Positions 25,916 through 34,215 are shown, counted from the first letter of the stretch. The stretch: 38,277 nucleotides of DNA from an uncultured Bacteroidales bacterium (GCA_902785075.1 CACZXN010000042.1:1-38277), one strand, 5' to 3'. Numbers and translations are program-made. Notes: a model not told the origin generated them from the sequence alone.

Positions 25916-27763
25916 TTACTGTTGCTGCTGCACCAGAGACAAGATGTTGCGTGGGATATAGAATGTTTCGTTCTTGTCCACATAGACGACTACCGTCTTG
26001 AGGTCAACCATCTGTGTGTTTGTCATCTTTCCTTTCTTCACGTTCACCTCTGCTACATTTGAGGTACTTTTCAGGACAATATTGCCAGTTTTGGTCGTAA
26101 TTGTCAACTGCATTACTTCTGGAATCACAGGACGAGCAAAGCCACCACCTGGGAAGCCGCCTCCAAAACCTCCACCTGGGAAGCCACCACCAGGGAAACC
26201 TCCGCCTGGGAAGCCGCCACCTCCGTTGTTACCAGCCCTTGGTGCAGGAGCTTCCAATCTTACTTTTTCCATCTTATAAGTCACACCTGCAACTCCATCC
26301 AAAACCTCTTTATGAGGTGCGAAGAACTGATTAGTCAATTCATCAAGGGTAGCGCGAGTGATACCTATCAATGAGCATAGATAGCCGTTAAACTTCACAT
26401 TCGACCACTCTCCAACAGGACGCCATTGTGGATCTGGGTGGAAACCAGCAAGAATCACATCCTCGCCAGTATGTCCGTTTGTTGTAAATGCCATTCCTGT
26501 GCGGTCAGTCATGAACTGAGCAACAGTACGAGTCAAACCTGTCCTGTAATATTTATTCGACTGCTGTCTTCGTTGCTCTTTCTCGATTGGGCTACTCTTG
26601 TATTCGTCACAATTCTTGAGGAATTCCAATTCTTGGTCGTTCAGTTCAAACCCACACCACTCCTTAAAGATGCTCTGAGCCTGTTCGAATGGTGCGTTGT
26701 TCAGTTTGTTTCCCACTTCTTCTGCTGTAGCCTTGAAGTTTTTCATCGCTCCAAACAGACGGTTCTTTGGAGTTGCAGCATAATTGCCATTATCTCTGCG
26801 ACCAATGCTCAATCCGCTATTTCCATGATCTGAAAGTACCAACACAGCGGTCTCACCATTCGTCTTTGCAAACTCAATAGCGACACGACAAGCTTCATCA
26901 AAAGCCAGATAGTCGTGAATCATACCTGCAAGGTCGTTATTATGAGCAGCATAGTCCACTTTACTTCCTTCAACCATCAGGAAGAATCCCTTTTGATTGT
27001 TCGACAGTTTCTTGATGGCTGTGCTTGTCATCTCTGCCAAAGATGGGTAGCGATTTGCATCACGATCTAGTTCGTAAGGCATATCGTTCGGACAAAAGAG
27101 TGCCCACATATTATTATTCTGACAATTGCGCATTGCGTTCAAGTCGTCCTTGATAATGTCCCAACCTGCATTCTTCAGGTAAGCTTCACCTTCAACTGTC
27201 ATACGGCTTACACCACCACCAATCACCACATTGATGCGGTTATGGGCCTGCTGGCTGGCTATCTCGTCATACTTATCGCGATTATAACAGTGAGCCGAGC
27301 AGTCTGCAGGTGTTGCATGGGGGAAGTAGCACGTGCAAACCAATCCTGTTGACTTTCCGAGCATCTTAGAGGCTTCAAGTACAGTTGTCAAAGGCTGATA
27401 AGCTCGTTTGGGATCTACTGGATAAATATCGTTTTCAGGATCAGCTGTTGGATAAGTACTCACCCAACCTTTCAAGCTGGTATAACCTGTCATATAGCAA
27501 GATGTTGTGGGAGCAGAATCACCAATAGGTGCATTCGAACAGGTTGTTCTTACTGTTCCACAGATATAAGGGTCGATAGCCAGATTCTCCTTCTCTGGAT
27601 CTGTCATCCATTGGTACCAACGAGCAGTACTAATGGTAGCCAAAGAGCATCCATCCGGAATCATCAGGATGACATTCTTAACTTGTTGTGCACATACGGA
27701 CATCACAGCACCCATCACAAGTAGGTACTGAATCAATAGGAATTGTAAAAAAACTTTTTTCAT
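25916..27763 (-). CDS. Exported alkaline phosphatase with Gly/Phe/Pro-rich segment
   Basis: A 615-residue protein, ATG at 27763; an upstream in-frame TTG at 27769 is not needed. Signal peptide MKKVFLQFLLIQYLLVMGAV, cleaved near VCA-QQ. Alkaline phosphatase motifs: VILMIPDGCS (metal Asp), APIGDSAPTTSCYMTGY with the nucleophile in DSAPT, FFLMVEGSKVDYAAHNND, VLVLSDHGNSG and TNGHTGEDVILAG. After the catalytic domain comes a low-complexity stretch at about residues 512-542 made of GGGFP units (26137-26228), then a short beta-rich end. It hydrolyses phosphate monoesters in the periplasm or at the surface. A promoter lies at 27834-27864. Confidence 0.9.
   Translation of the reverse strand: MKKVFLQFLLIQYLLVMGAVMSVCAQQVKNVILMIPDGCSLATISTARWYQWMTDPEKENLAIDPYICGTVRTTCSNAPIGDSAPTTSCYMTGYTSLKGWVSTYPTADPENDIYPVDPKRAYQPLTTVLEASKMLGKSTGLVCTCYFPHATPADCSAHCYNRDKYDEIASQQAHNRINVVIGGGVSRMTVEGEAYLKNAGWDIIKDDLNAMRNCQNNNMWALFCPNDMPYELDRDANRYPSLAEMTSTAIKKLSNNQKGFFLMVEGSKVDYAAHNNDLAGMIHDYLAFDEACRVAIEFAKTNGETAVLVLSDHGNSGLSIGRRDNGNYAATPKNRLFGAMKNFKATAEEVGNKLNNAPFEQAQSIFKEWCGFELNDQELEFLKNCDEYKSSPIEKEQRRQQSNKYYRTGLTRTVAQFMTDRTGMAFTTNGHTGEDVILAGFHPDPQWRPVGEWSNVKFNGYLCSLIGITRATLDELTNQFFAPHKEVLDGVAGVTYKMEKVRLEAPAPRAGNNGGGGFPGGGFPGGGFPGGGFGGGFPGGGFARPVIPEVMQLTITTKTGNIVLKSTSNVAEVNVKKGKMTNTQMVDLKTVVVYVDKNETFYIPRNILSLVQQQQ
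26137..26228 (-). repeat. 15-bp tandem repeats encoding GGGFP units
   Basis: The plus strand shows imperfect repeats of GGGAAGCCGCCTCCA/CCACCTGGGAAGCC type, encoding about six GGGFP/GGGFG units in the alkaline phosphatase. Third-position changes show that the repeats have drifted. Confidence 0.8.
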
Positions 27764-27833
27764 GATCAATAGTTGTTGTTGTTAATGATATAAATATTTT
27801 TTCATTTTCAATGAATGGTCTTTAAAACAGCTG

Positions 27834-27864
27834 CAAATTTACTGCTTTTTTCTCAATCTACAAA
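27834..27864 (-). promoter_or_regulatory. Promoter of the alkaline phosphatase gene
   Basis: On the minus strand TTTG (27861-27864) and TAAATTTG (27834-27841) stand 19 bases apart. Predicted start near 27827, a leader of about 64 bases. No obvious Pho-box-like direct repeat was seen around it. Confidence 0.75.
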
Positions 27865-27914
27865 GCAATTCACCCTTTTTCTCTTTTTCTGGCTCTTATT
27901 AAAGAGTTTTTTTG

Positions 27915-27922
27915 TACCTTTG
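27915..27922 (+). promoter_or_regulatory. Possible -7 box of the vanW gene
   Basis: TACCTTTG matches TAnnTTTG and lies 45 bases before the ATG at 27967. The expected -33 position (about 27891) reads GGCT, so the promoter is incomplete. Confidence 0.45.
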
Positions 27923-27966
27923 CAACTGACAAGAAAACAAGGAAGAGACAATAACTGTTAAATTTG

Positions 27967-28812
27967 ATGAAAGTGAAAAGGAAACTTTTTTGTGAACTAT
28001 GTCCATTTACGTATACAGTTTCGCTACATAAAGAACGATGGAAGCGAAACATAAAAGACTTGTTTGGTAGTGAGAAATTTGCGAAATCTCATCAGGAAAG
28101 CAGATTACCCGCTATTGTATATTCGCAACATAACAACATGATTAAACGAGGACCTGGAATCGATCCCATTCATCAGCAAAACAAGGCGGACAACATTCGT
28201 ATTGCATGCAACAAGATTGATGGTTTACTCATACATCCTGGGGAGGTATTTTCTTTCTGGCACACAGTTGGGAAAACGTCAAAGCGAAACGGTTTTTCAG
28301 AAGGTCGCGTATTGATTAACGGACGATTGACTGCTGGTATTGGAGGGGGATTGTGTAACTTGGCCAACACCATTAACCTTTTAATCCTACATAGTCCTCT
28401 TACGATTACAGAACTTCATCACCACTCTGACGCTTTGGCTCCTGATCCTAATGGACACCATGTGCCTTATAGTGCAGGAACATCCGTGAATTACAATTTC
28501 ATCGATTACAGATTCAGGAATGACACAGATCACGTTGTGCAGCTATGTACTTGGTGTGAAGGCGATGAACTGATGGCCGAACTAAGGAGCGAGCATCCCT
28601 ACCCTTACACCTATCGCTTAACAGAAGAAGGGCATCACTTTCACAAAGAGGAGGATGGGACTTTCTATCGATACTCTAAAATATATAAGGAGACATTAGA
28701 GCATGATGCAGAAACTGATGACTACAAGGTTGTGAAACGCGAATTGAGTTGGGACAATCGCTCAAAAGTATATTTCGATGCAGCATTGATTCCTAACGAA
28801 CAAATCAAATAA
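27967..28812 (+). CDS. VanW family protein
   Basis: A 281-residue protein starting MKVKRKLFCELCPFTY; an in-frame TTG three bases upstream is ignored. It contains the VanW core: NKIDGLLIHPGEVFSFWHTVG, GFSEGRVLINGRLTAGIGGGLCNLANTINLL and HHSDALAPDPNGHHVPYSAGTSVNYN, then FIDYRFRNDTDHVVQL. VanW is named for its place in vancomycin-resistance clusters but has no established activity. No signal peptide is visible. It is a single-gene unit, divergent from the alkaline phosphatase and closed by a shared hairpin terminator. Confidence 0.88.
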   Translation: MKVKRKLFCELCPFTYTVSLHKERWKRNIKDLFGSEKFAKSHQESRLPAIVYSQHNNMIKRGPGIDPIHQQNKADNIRIACNKIDGLLIHPGEVFSFWHTVGKTSKRNGFSEGRVLINGRLTAGIGGGLCNLANTINLLILHSPLTITELHHHSDALAPDPNGHHVPYSAGTSVNYNFIDYRFRNDTDHVVQLCTWCEGDELMAELRSEHPYPYTYRLTEEGHHFHKEEDGTFYRYSKIYKETLEHDAETDDYKVVKRELSWDNRSKVYFDAALIPNEQIK

Positions 28813-28817
28813 ACAAA

Positions 28818-28845
28818 AAAAAGAGGATGCGAACATCCTCTTTTT
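28818..28845. terminator. Bidirectional terminator between vanW and the small lipoprotein
   Basis: AAAAAGAGGATG (28818-28829) and CATCCTCTTTTT (28834-28845) form a perfect 12-bp stem. Loop CGAA on plus, TTCG on minus, a very stable tetraloop. A/T runs on both sides supply a U-tract in either direction. It lies 5 bases past the vanW stop and 18 bases past the lipoprotein stop. Confidence 0.9.
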
Positions 28846-28863
28846 AATTTCACAAGTAATCTA

Positions 28864-29310
28864 TTAAAAATCTGGAAGACCAATTTCTTCCTCAATTTGC
28901 TTCTCGAATTCCTTGTCTTCAGAAACAAGTTTTCCGTTTGCAGTACCTTTTGCAATGTCTACGAACTCGTCCATGAGTTTCTCGATTGGTTCGAAATCTT
29001 TTGACAATTTCTCGAAGTCAGCAAGTTTAGCAGTTGCCTCTTCTTCGCTCAGATCTCCCAAACCATCAGTGATTTCTTTCAGTTGAACCATCGCAGGCTT
29101 AACAGCGATAGCAACCTGCTTGAAAACATACTTCCACTGATCAACTGACCAGTTAGCACCTTCAGCTTTTGCCTTAGTAACGATGTCGGTCAATACTTCT
29201 TCAGGAGTTCCATCAGTCTTAATGTCTACTGGACCACTGTTTTGATTACAAGAAACGAATGCGAAACCCATTGCGAGTGCAACGATGCTTGCCAAGAAAA
29301 ATTTCTTCAT
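28864..29310 (-). CDS. Small helical lipoprotein
   Basis: A 148-residue lipoprotein, lipobox FVSC at residues 18-21 followed by NQNSGPVD. The rest is acidic and helical (KYVFKQVAIAVKPAMVQL, LADFEKLSKDFEPIEKLM, DKEFEKQIEEEIG), rich in Glu, Lys and Asp. Similar small lipoproteins are common in Bacteroidales, and the family was not recognised. It has its own promoter at 29361-29390 and shares the terminator at 28818-28845, so it is a single-gene unit. Confidence 0.8.
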   Translation of the reverse strand: MKKFFLASIVALAMGFAFVSCNQNSGPVDIKTDGTPEEVLTDIVTKAKAEGANWSVDQWKYVFKQVAIAVKPAMVQLKEITDGLGDLSEEEATAKLADFEKLSKDFEPIEKLMDEFVDIAKGTANGKLVSEDKEFEKQIEEEIGLPDF

Positions 29311-29360
29311 ACGCTTTTAATAATTAAGTTTTGATAAGAATTGGGTTAATTAACTCGGTG

Positions 29361-29390
29361 CAAAGTTAAGAAAATTTAAAGAAATGCAAA
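29361..29390 (-). promoter_or_regulatory. Promoter of the small lipoprotein
   Basis: On the minus strand TTTG (29387-29390), an 18-base spacer and TAACTTTG (29361-29368). The start would be near 29354, about 44 bases before the ATG. The surrounding 29311-29460 stretch is AT-rich and otherwise featureless. Confidence 0.7.
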
Positions 29391-29502
29391 GTAAATCTAA
29401 CAAAAAATTACAAAAAAAGTAATATTTTCTTGTTTTTTAGCCCAATTTGTCGGTTTGAAGCACATAAAAAGGCGAACTGCAGATATACGAAGGAAAAAGA
29501 TA

Positions 29503-29559
29503 GTGCGCCCTAGGGCGCACTGCAGTACTCCTTAGGGCGCACTTCAGTTCGCCCTAAGG
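29503..29559. repeat. GC-rich palindromic repeat overlapping the plsC 3' end
   Basis: GTGCGCCCTAGGGCGCAC (29503-29520) is a perfect 18-base palindrome. Next to it CCTTAGGGCG (29530-29539) and CGCCCTAAGG (29550-29559) form a 10-bp stem with a 10-base loop. The unit (A/T)GGGCGCACT(G/T)CAG recurs three times. The plsC stop codon lies in the centre of the palindrome. Confidence 0.85.
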
Positions 29560-30253
29560 CGCACTCTATACGATCATGCACTTCCTGCATAAATACCTTA
29601 GTCGGTTTCTGCTGATAATAGTCAGGAGTGATTGGTTTGTGAATATGTATAGAAAGAGGTGTACGAGTTACACTTTTCGCCTTACGGCTGAAAGCCTTGA
29701 ACGAACCGTTTATGGTAATCGGAACAATAGGTAGCCCTATTTCATTTGCCAGCATAAATGCACCTCGTTTGAAAGGTCCCATCGTGCCGTCATAAGTGCG
29801 AGTACCCTCTGGGAATATCGACATCGACATTCCTCCTTGAAGGGTTTTACGCGCGTCCTTTACTGCTTGCTGAATGGACGAAAGGCTGTCTCCCACAAAT
29901 ATCTGATGCGAAACCATACACACTTGTCCAACAATCGGCATTTTCTTCAAATAGTCTTTCATCATCCATTTGAAAGTATGACCCAGATAGCCATACATCA
30001 ATAGAATATCCAGATAGCCTTGATGATTAGCAACAAATACATACGACTGCCGAACATCGAGATTTTCTCGCCCTTCAACATGCACAGGAAGCCAATATAG
30101 CCAACAAGCACTCCTACCCCATAACATAGGAATATAGCGATGAGACAGAGGCTTCATTCCTAACAAAGAGGTAATCGTCACCAAGATGCCTATGATAACC
30201 GTTACGAGCATAAACAACGGGGTAGCTATGATGATAGTATAGAGTTTATACAT
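29510..30253 (-). CDS. plsC: 1-acyl-sn-glycerol-3-phosphate acyltransferase
   Basis: Makes phosphatidic acid by acylating lysophosphatidic acid at the inner membrane. 247 residues with an N-terminal membrane segment (TPLFMLVTVIIGILVTITSLLG). Motif I is NHQGYLDILL (H-x4-D), motif III is SIFPEGTRTYDG, and LPIVPITINGSFKAF follows. The last 18 residues (ECALGRTEVRPKEYCSAP) are encoded by the GC-rich palindromic repeat, and the stop codon TAG is part of that repeat, so the original C-terminus appears to have been replaced. The catalytic domain is intact. It provides precursor for CDP-diacylglycerol, which the inositol-lipid genes also need. Confidence 0.9.
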   Translation of the reverse strand: MYKLYTIIIATPLFMLVTVIIGILVTITSLLGMKPLSHRYIPMLWGRSACWLYWLPVHVEGRENLDVRQSYVFVANHQGYLDILLMYGYLGHTFKWMMKDYLKKMPIVGQVCMVSHQIFVGDSLSSIQQAVKDARKTLQGGMSMSIFPEGTRTYDGTMGPFKRGAFMLANEIGLPIVPITINGSFKAFSRKAKSVTRTPLSIHIHKPITPDYYQQKPTKVFMQEVHDRIECALGRTEVRPKEYCSAP

Positions 30254-30266
30254 ATTTATGAATAGA

Positions 30267-30316
30267 GGTTATGGGTTATGGGTTATGAGGTTATAGGTTA
30301 TGGGTTATGGGTTATA
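30267..30316. repeat. GGTTATG heptamer tract
   Basis: Seven units of GGTTATG/GGTTATA with one extra A after the third. The tract is flanked by direct repeats AATAGAGG at 30261-30268 and 30319-30326. It lies just upstream of plsC, between it and the metallophosphoesterase gene. Confidence 0.85.
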
Positions 30317-30374
30317 GGAATAGAGGGTACACATATTATATAAATAAATGAGTCGCAATCTTGTGATACACAAG

Positions 30375-31286
30375 TTAGCGTTTCTTACGAAGGGTTAGCA
30401 CATTTATCTCTGGCCAAGCACCTATTCGGAAAGGAACAGGCACACATCCTACACCTTCACTGATATTGAGAACCTGACGTACGGTTTCACCCGAAGCGTC
30501 CTTCTTCTCATTCTCATACACCCCACTCCACTCATTATATACAAAAGACACAGGCGACCAACCGAAAATTTTAAACTGACCAGCATGGGTATGACCAGAG
30601 AGGGTCAGTTGTACATCCGTCTCAGGAATGATGCTACGACGCCAATGGGTCGGATCGTGACTGAGCATGATTTGGAAAGAACCTTCATCAATACCCGACA
30701 TAGCCTTCTTCAAGTCTGCAAAACGTGGGAAATGAGGTGGAGTTCCGTCATTCTCTACTCCGATAATCACCAGAGAATCCTCACCTCGATGGATAGATGT
30801 ATGCTCGTTCAGCAATAGTTGCCACCCCATATCATACTGACGCTTATACAGGTCTTTTATGTCATTACGCCTTTGAGCCTTCGTAAACTTACGCTGATAC
30901 ATCGCATAATCATGATTGCCCATAATAGAAATCACTCCGTCTGGCGCTGAAAGCTGCGAAAGTTGAGTCATGAAGCCGTCAAGCTCGTTTGCCTGAATGG
31001 TCACAAGGTCTCCTGTAAACACAATAAGGTCACATTGCTGAGAATTGATGAGATCTACAACCTTTTGAACATCCTCCTCATGACCACAATGGAATGAGAA
31101 TGAATGGAAATCCGAGAATTGGCAAATACGATATCCGTCGAACTCGTCAGGAAGATCCTGAAACTCAATCGTTTCTTCATGAACAACAAAATGACGACTA
31201 CCATAGAAATAACCAATACTTAACACCACAATAAAGAGTAAGATGATGAGACCAATTACTATGAGCATTTTCTTCAATATATTCAT
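30375..31286 (-). CDS. Membrane-anchored metallophosphoesterase
   Basis: A 303-residue calcineurin-like phosphoesterase with one N-terminal membrane helix (MLIVIGLIILLFIVVLSIGYF). Metal-binding motifs: CQFSDFHSF (Asp-x-His), VFTGDLV, SIMGNHDYA, MLSHDPTHW and LTLSGHTHAGQFKIFG. The arrangement resembles YkuE-like enzymes and UDP-2,3-diacylglucosamine hydrolase relatives, and the substrate is not evident. A 6-bp stem CTTGTG-ATA-CACAAG (30360-30374) directly follows the stop codon. The gene starts 8 bases after the methionine synthase reactivation-domain gene. Confidence 0.88.
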   Translation of the reverse strand: MNILKKMLIVIGLIILLFIVVLSIGYFYGSRHFVVHEETIEFQDLPDEFDGYRICQFSDFHSFSFHCGHEEDVQKVVDLINSQQCDLIVFTGDLVTIQANELDGFMTQLSQLSAPDGVISIMGNHDYAMYQRKFTKAQRRNDIKDLYKRQYDMGWQLLLNEHTSIHRGEDSLVIIGVENDGTPPHFPRFADLKKAMSGIDEGSFQIMLSHDPTHWRRSIIPETDVQLTLSGHTHAGQFKIFGWSPVSFVYNEWSGVYENEKKDASGETVRQVLNISEGVGCVPVPFRIGAWPEINVLTLRKKR

Positions 31287-31294
31287 ATAAACAA

Positions 31295-32032
31295 TTATAA
31301 CGCATTAATAAATTTACGCATCCTTTCGATCGTGTATCCTCTACGCCGAGCATAATCGGCAAGCTGCTCCTCGCTAATCGGACCAACTGCGAAATAACAT
31401 GCATGAGGATTTGCAATCATGAACCCGCTTACTGAAGCATGTGGATGCATCATACCATTTTCAGTAAGTTGAATGCCTATACGACTCATATCACACAACT
31501 CATTCAACAGAAAATTGATAGACATGTCTGGAATCATCGGATACCCGACTGCTGGACGTATGACTTGATGGCCACTCAACCGTCCTTCTTCCACTAACTG
31601 CATCTGAAGTTTTTCTGCTGCAGCCTCAGCCAACCTATCCGAAATCGTCTGAGACAAAAGTGAATTGTAAGGGTCGTCTAAATCTTGAGAGGGAGGTTGC
31701 TGAACAGATGTTGCAAAGACATATACTTCATCGTGATTTGCGTGTACAAAGTCACTCATACACAGACAATAGCCTTCTGAATTGGGAATCTGCTGACGAA
31801 GAAACGGGATGTGTTTATCACCCATCACAATATCATCATCCTCCGAATGAGCCTCGAACCCCTGATAGAGAAAACGGACACTGATTCTGTCCTCCCATTC
31901 ATTAAGGAATTGCTCGGCTTCAGTTCTCAAACGAGTCGATTCTTCTGTGCCACTCTTCACATGCCACGTATAGAAGAAATGCTCCCAACTGATGAGCCTT
32001 ATCAACGCCTGAACCGGATAAACATCAATCAT
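31295..32032 (-). CDS. Stand-alone B12-dependent methionine synthase activation-domain protein
   Basis: A 245-residue soluble protein. The C-terminal half matches the AdoMet-binding reactivation domain that is normally the last part of MetH: VIRPAVGYPMIPDMS with the R-P-x-x-G-Y motif at Arg159-Pro160-Gly163-Tyr164, IQLTENGMMHPHASVSGFMI, and NPHACYFAVGPISEEQLADY followed by RRRG. That domain supplies S-adenosylmethionine for the reductive remethylation of oxidised cobalamin. Here it is separate from the catalytic domains, which are not in this window. Its end is 8 bases from the next gene and its start overlaps pyrC by 8 bases. Confidence 0.85.
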   Translation of the reverse strand: MIDVYPVQALIRLISWEHFFYTWHVKSGTEESTRLRTEAEQFLNEWEDRISVRFLYQGFEAHSEDDDIVMGDKHIPFLRQQIPNSEGYCLCMSDFVHANHDEVYVFATSVQQPPSQDLDDPYNSLLSQTISDRLAEAAAEKLQMQLVEEGRLSGHQVIRPAVGYPMIPDMSINFLLNELCDMSRIGIQLTENGMMHPHASVSGFMIANPHACYFAVGPISEEQLADYARRRGYTIERMRKFINAL

Positions 32033-33365
32033 ATACTAGTTCTGATCCTCGAATTCCATCTATCACTATCCCGTCGGCATAGGCAGTCACACCATTCACC
32101 AAAGTACGTACCACTTTCCACTTAAAGGTGCGTTCATCCATTGGTGTCCAACCACACTTCGTAAAGTAGCGTCCCTCACCTACTTGCCAATTTGCATTTG
32201 GATCAACCAGCACAAGATCGGCATAATAGCCCTTACGGATAAATCCACGTTGACGTATCTTATAGAGAATAGCAGGATTATGACTCATCAATTGTGGGAT
32301 ATGCTCAAGGGGCAATATGCCCTTATCCGATAGTTCCAACATACTGACAAGCGAGAATTGAATCAAAGGCATTCCCGACATTGCTTTCAAAGCCCCACCC
32401 ACTTTCTCATTCAACAAATGAGGAGCATGATCGGTTGCTACGACATCTATCTTTCCGCTGTTTAGCGCCTCGTAAAGCGCTGCCTGGTCTTCTGGGGTTT
32501 TAACAGAAGGATTGCATTTGATTCTTGTGCCCAACCAATCATAATCCTCTGTAGTAAACATGAGGTGAGCGATACACACTTCGGCTGTAATCTGCTTTTC
32601 CTCAAGTGGTTTTGCTTCAAAGAGCGACAATTCGTGGGCAGACGAGATATGCGCTACATGCAGACGTGCACCTGTTGCTTTGGCAAGTGCGACCGCCTTC
32701 GAAGATGCCTCATAGCATGCCTCCACACTACGAATACGGGAATGGTAGCGTACAGGGAAATCATTCTGACCTTTATAGCGTTTCTTGAATACTTTGATAT
32801 TTCGCGCTATGACATCATTATCTTCACAATGAGCAACGATACGTAAAGGCGACTGCTCGAAAATCTGCCGCATCGAATCATCATCATCTACAAGCAAGTT
32901 GCCCGTACTCGACCCCATAAACACCTTCACGCCTGGCACTCGATGCGGATCAAGCTGACGCAACTGTTCTAAATTATCGTTTGTCGCACCAAAGAAGAAC
33001 GAATAATTCACTCGACTCTTTTGGCGGGCCAACTCGAATTTCTCCTCCAACAGTTCGAGAGTTGTGGTAGGAGGATTGGTGTTAGGCATCTCCATGTAGG
33101 AGGTAACTCCACCTGCTGCAGCTGTACGGCTCTCGGAAGCAATATCTGCCTTATATTCATAGCCTGGTTCGCGGAAATGAACATGATCGTCAATCACTCC
33201 AGGAAACAGGTATAATCCTTTTGCGTCAATATAATTAGCATTCTCTTCTGGAGGCAATATCACACCCTCCTGTACATCCATGATTCGTTCGTCTTCAATA
33301 ACGACCGATCCGACGAACTGACGTTCTTCATTTACGATTGTAGCTCCACTAATAATTGTTCGCAT
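32025..33365 (-). CDS. pyrC: Dihydroorotase
   Basis: Zinc amidohydrolase that cyclises carbamoyl-aspartate to dihydroorotate in pyrimidine synthesis. 446 residues, class I type. The metal pair His-x-His is in GVIDDHVHFREPGYEYKADI; other motifs are YMEMPNTNPPTTT, VKVFMGSSTGN, IVAHCED, LHVAHISSAHEL and VVATDHAPHLLNEK with the catalytic Asp. The start ATG at 33365 follows the glycosyltransferase stop by 2 bases. Confidence 0.96.
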   Translation of the reverse strand: MRTIISGATIVNEERQFVGSVVIEDERIMDVQEGVILPPEENANYIDAKGLYLFPGVIDDHVHFREPGYEYKADIASESRTAAAGGVTSYMEMPNTNPPTTTLELLEEKFELARQKSRVNYSFFFGATNDNLEQLRQLDPHRVPGVKVFMGSSTGNLLVDDDDSMRQIFEQSPLRIVAHCEDNDVIARNIKVFKKRYKGQNDFPVRYHSRIRSVEACYEASSKAVALAKATGARLHVAHISSAHELSLFEAKPLEEKQITAEVCIAHLMFTTEDYDWLGTRIKCNPSVKTPEDQAALYEALNSGKIDVVATDHAPHLLNEKVGGALKAMSGMPLIQFSLVSMLELSDKGILPLEHIPQLMSHNPAILYKIRQRGFIRKGYYADLVLVDPNANWQVGEGRYFTKCGWTPMDERTFKWKVVRTLVNGVTAYADGIVIDGIRGSELVYD

Positions 33366-33367
33366 AC

Positions 33368-34126
33368 CTATTCATCTTTTGGTTGTGGATACTTCTTGAA
33401 CCATCCGTCGAAACGAAGACGGATGACTCCAAGTAATGCCTCACTGAATATACCTCCACTCATTTTTGATGTTCCTTCCACACGATTCACGAAAATCACA
33501 GGAACCTCCTTTATTTTGAATCCACACTTCCAAGTGGTAAACTTCATTTCTATCTGGAACGCATACCCCTTAAACCTAACGGCATCCAAGTCAATCGTTT
33601 CCAGTACCCGACGTTTGTAGCACTTGAAACCTGCTGTTGTATCATGAATTTGAAAACCTGTGACAAGCCGCACATACATAGATGCAAAATACGACATCAG
33701 TACGCGTCCCATAGGCCAGTTCACAACATTCACGCCTGAGATGTAACGTGAACCGATTGCTAAGTCATATCCATCACAAGCACAAGCTTCATAAAGTCGA
33801 GGCAAGTCTGTTGGCGCATGCGAAAAATCGGCATCCATCTCAAAGATGTAATCATACTTATGCGCTATACTCCACTTGAAACCTGCAATATAAGCCGTAC
33901 CAAGTCCCAATTTCCCCGAACGTTCAACGATAAACAAACGGTCACCGAATTCATTACTAATCAGTCGCTTCACGATACCAGCGGTACCATCAGGCGAACC
34001 ATCATCAATGACCAGAACATGAAAACATTTCTTGAGGTCGAAAATTGCTCGGATAATCTTTTCAATATTCTCTTTTTCGTTATAGGTCGGAATGATTACA
34101 ATGCTATCACTTGCGTTCATATTCAA
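33368..34126 (-). CDS. Polyprenol-monophosphomannose synthase-like glycosyltransferase (GT2)
   Basis: A 252-residue GT-A enzyme of the DPM1-like type that transfers a hexose from a nucleotide sugar to a polyprenyl phosphate. Motifs: DSIVIIPTYNEKENIEKIIR, VLVIDDGSPDGTAGIV, and DXD-like IFEMDADFSHAPTDLPRLY; LAIGSRYISG and the acceptor region PVIFVNRVEGTSKMSGGIF follow. It has no C-terminal membrane helices, so it is the single-domain form. The sugar is not determined by the sequence. It leads the run GT2 - pyrC - reactivation domain - phosphoesterase from a good promoter. Confidence 0.9.
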   Translation of the reverse strand: MNMNASDSIVIIPTYNEKENIEKIIRAIFDLKKCFHVLVIDDGSPDGTAGIVKRLISNEFGDRLFIVERSGKLGLGTAYIAGFKWSIAHKYDYIFEMDADFSHAPTDLPRLYEACACDGYDLAIGSRYISGVNVVNWPMGRVLMSYFASMYVRLVTGFQIHDTTAGFKCYKRRVLETIDLDAVRFKGYAFQIEMKFTTWKCGFKIKEVPVIFVNRVEGTSKMSGGIFSEALLGVIRLRFDGWFKKYPQPKDE

Positions 34127-34148
34127 TCAGATATTAATCTATGAACTG

Positions 34149-34179
34149 CAAAGTTAGCACAAAGAAAACAAATTACAAA
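34149..34179 (-). promoter_or_regulatory. Promoter of the GT2-pyrC operon
   Basis: On the minus strand TTTG (34176-34179), a 19-base spacer and TAACTTTG (34149-34156). The transcription start would be near 34142, leaving a very short leader of about 16 bases before the ATG at 34126. Confidence 0.8.
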
Positions 34180-34215
34180 ATAAATTTCGATTTATTTTAT
34201 AAAGTTTATGTTTTC

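Noticed and set aside
27764-27769. TTG start for the alkaline phosphatase two codons upstream
   Set aside because: The ATG at 27763 begins a standard signal peptide (MKKVFLQF); the TTG adds nothing.
27967-28812. Vancomycin resistance determinant
   Set aside because: The protein is VanW-like, but no ligase, dehydrogenase or two-component genes of a resistance cluster are present; the name alone does not imply resistance.
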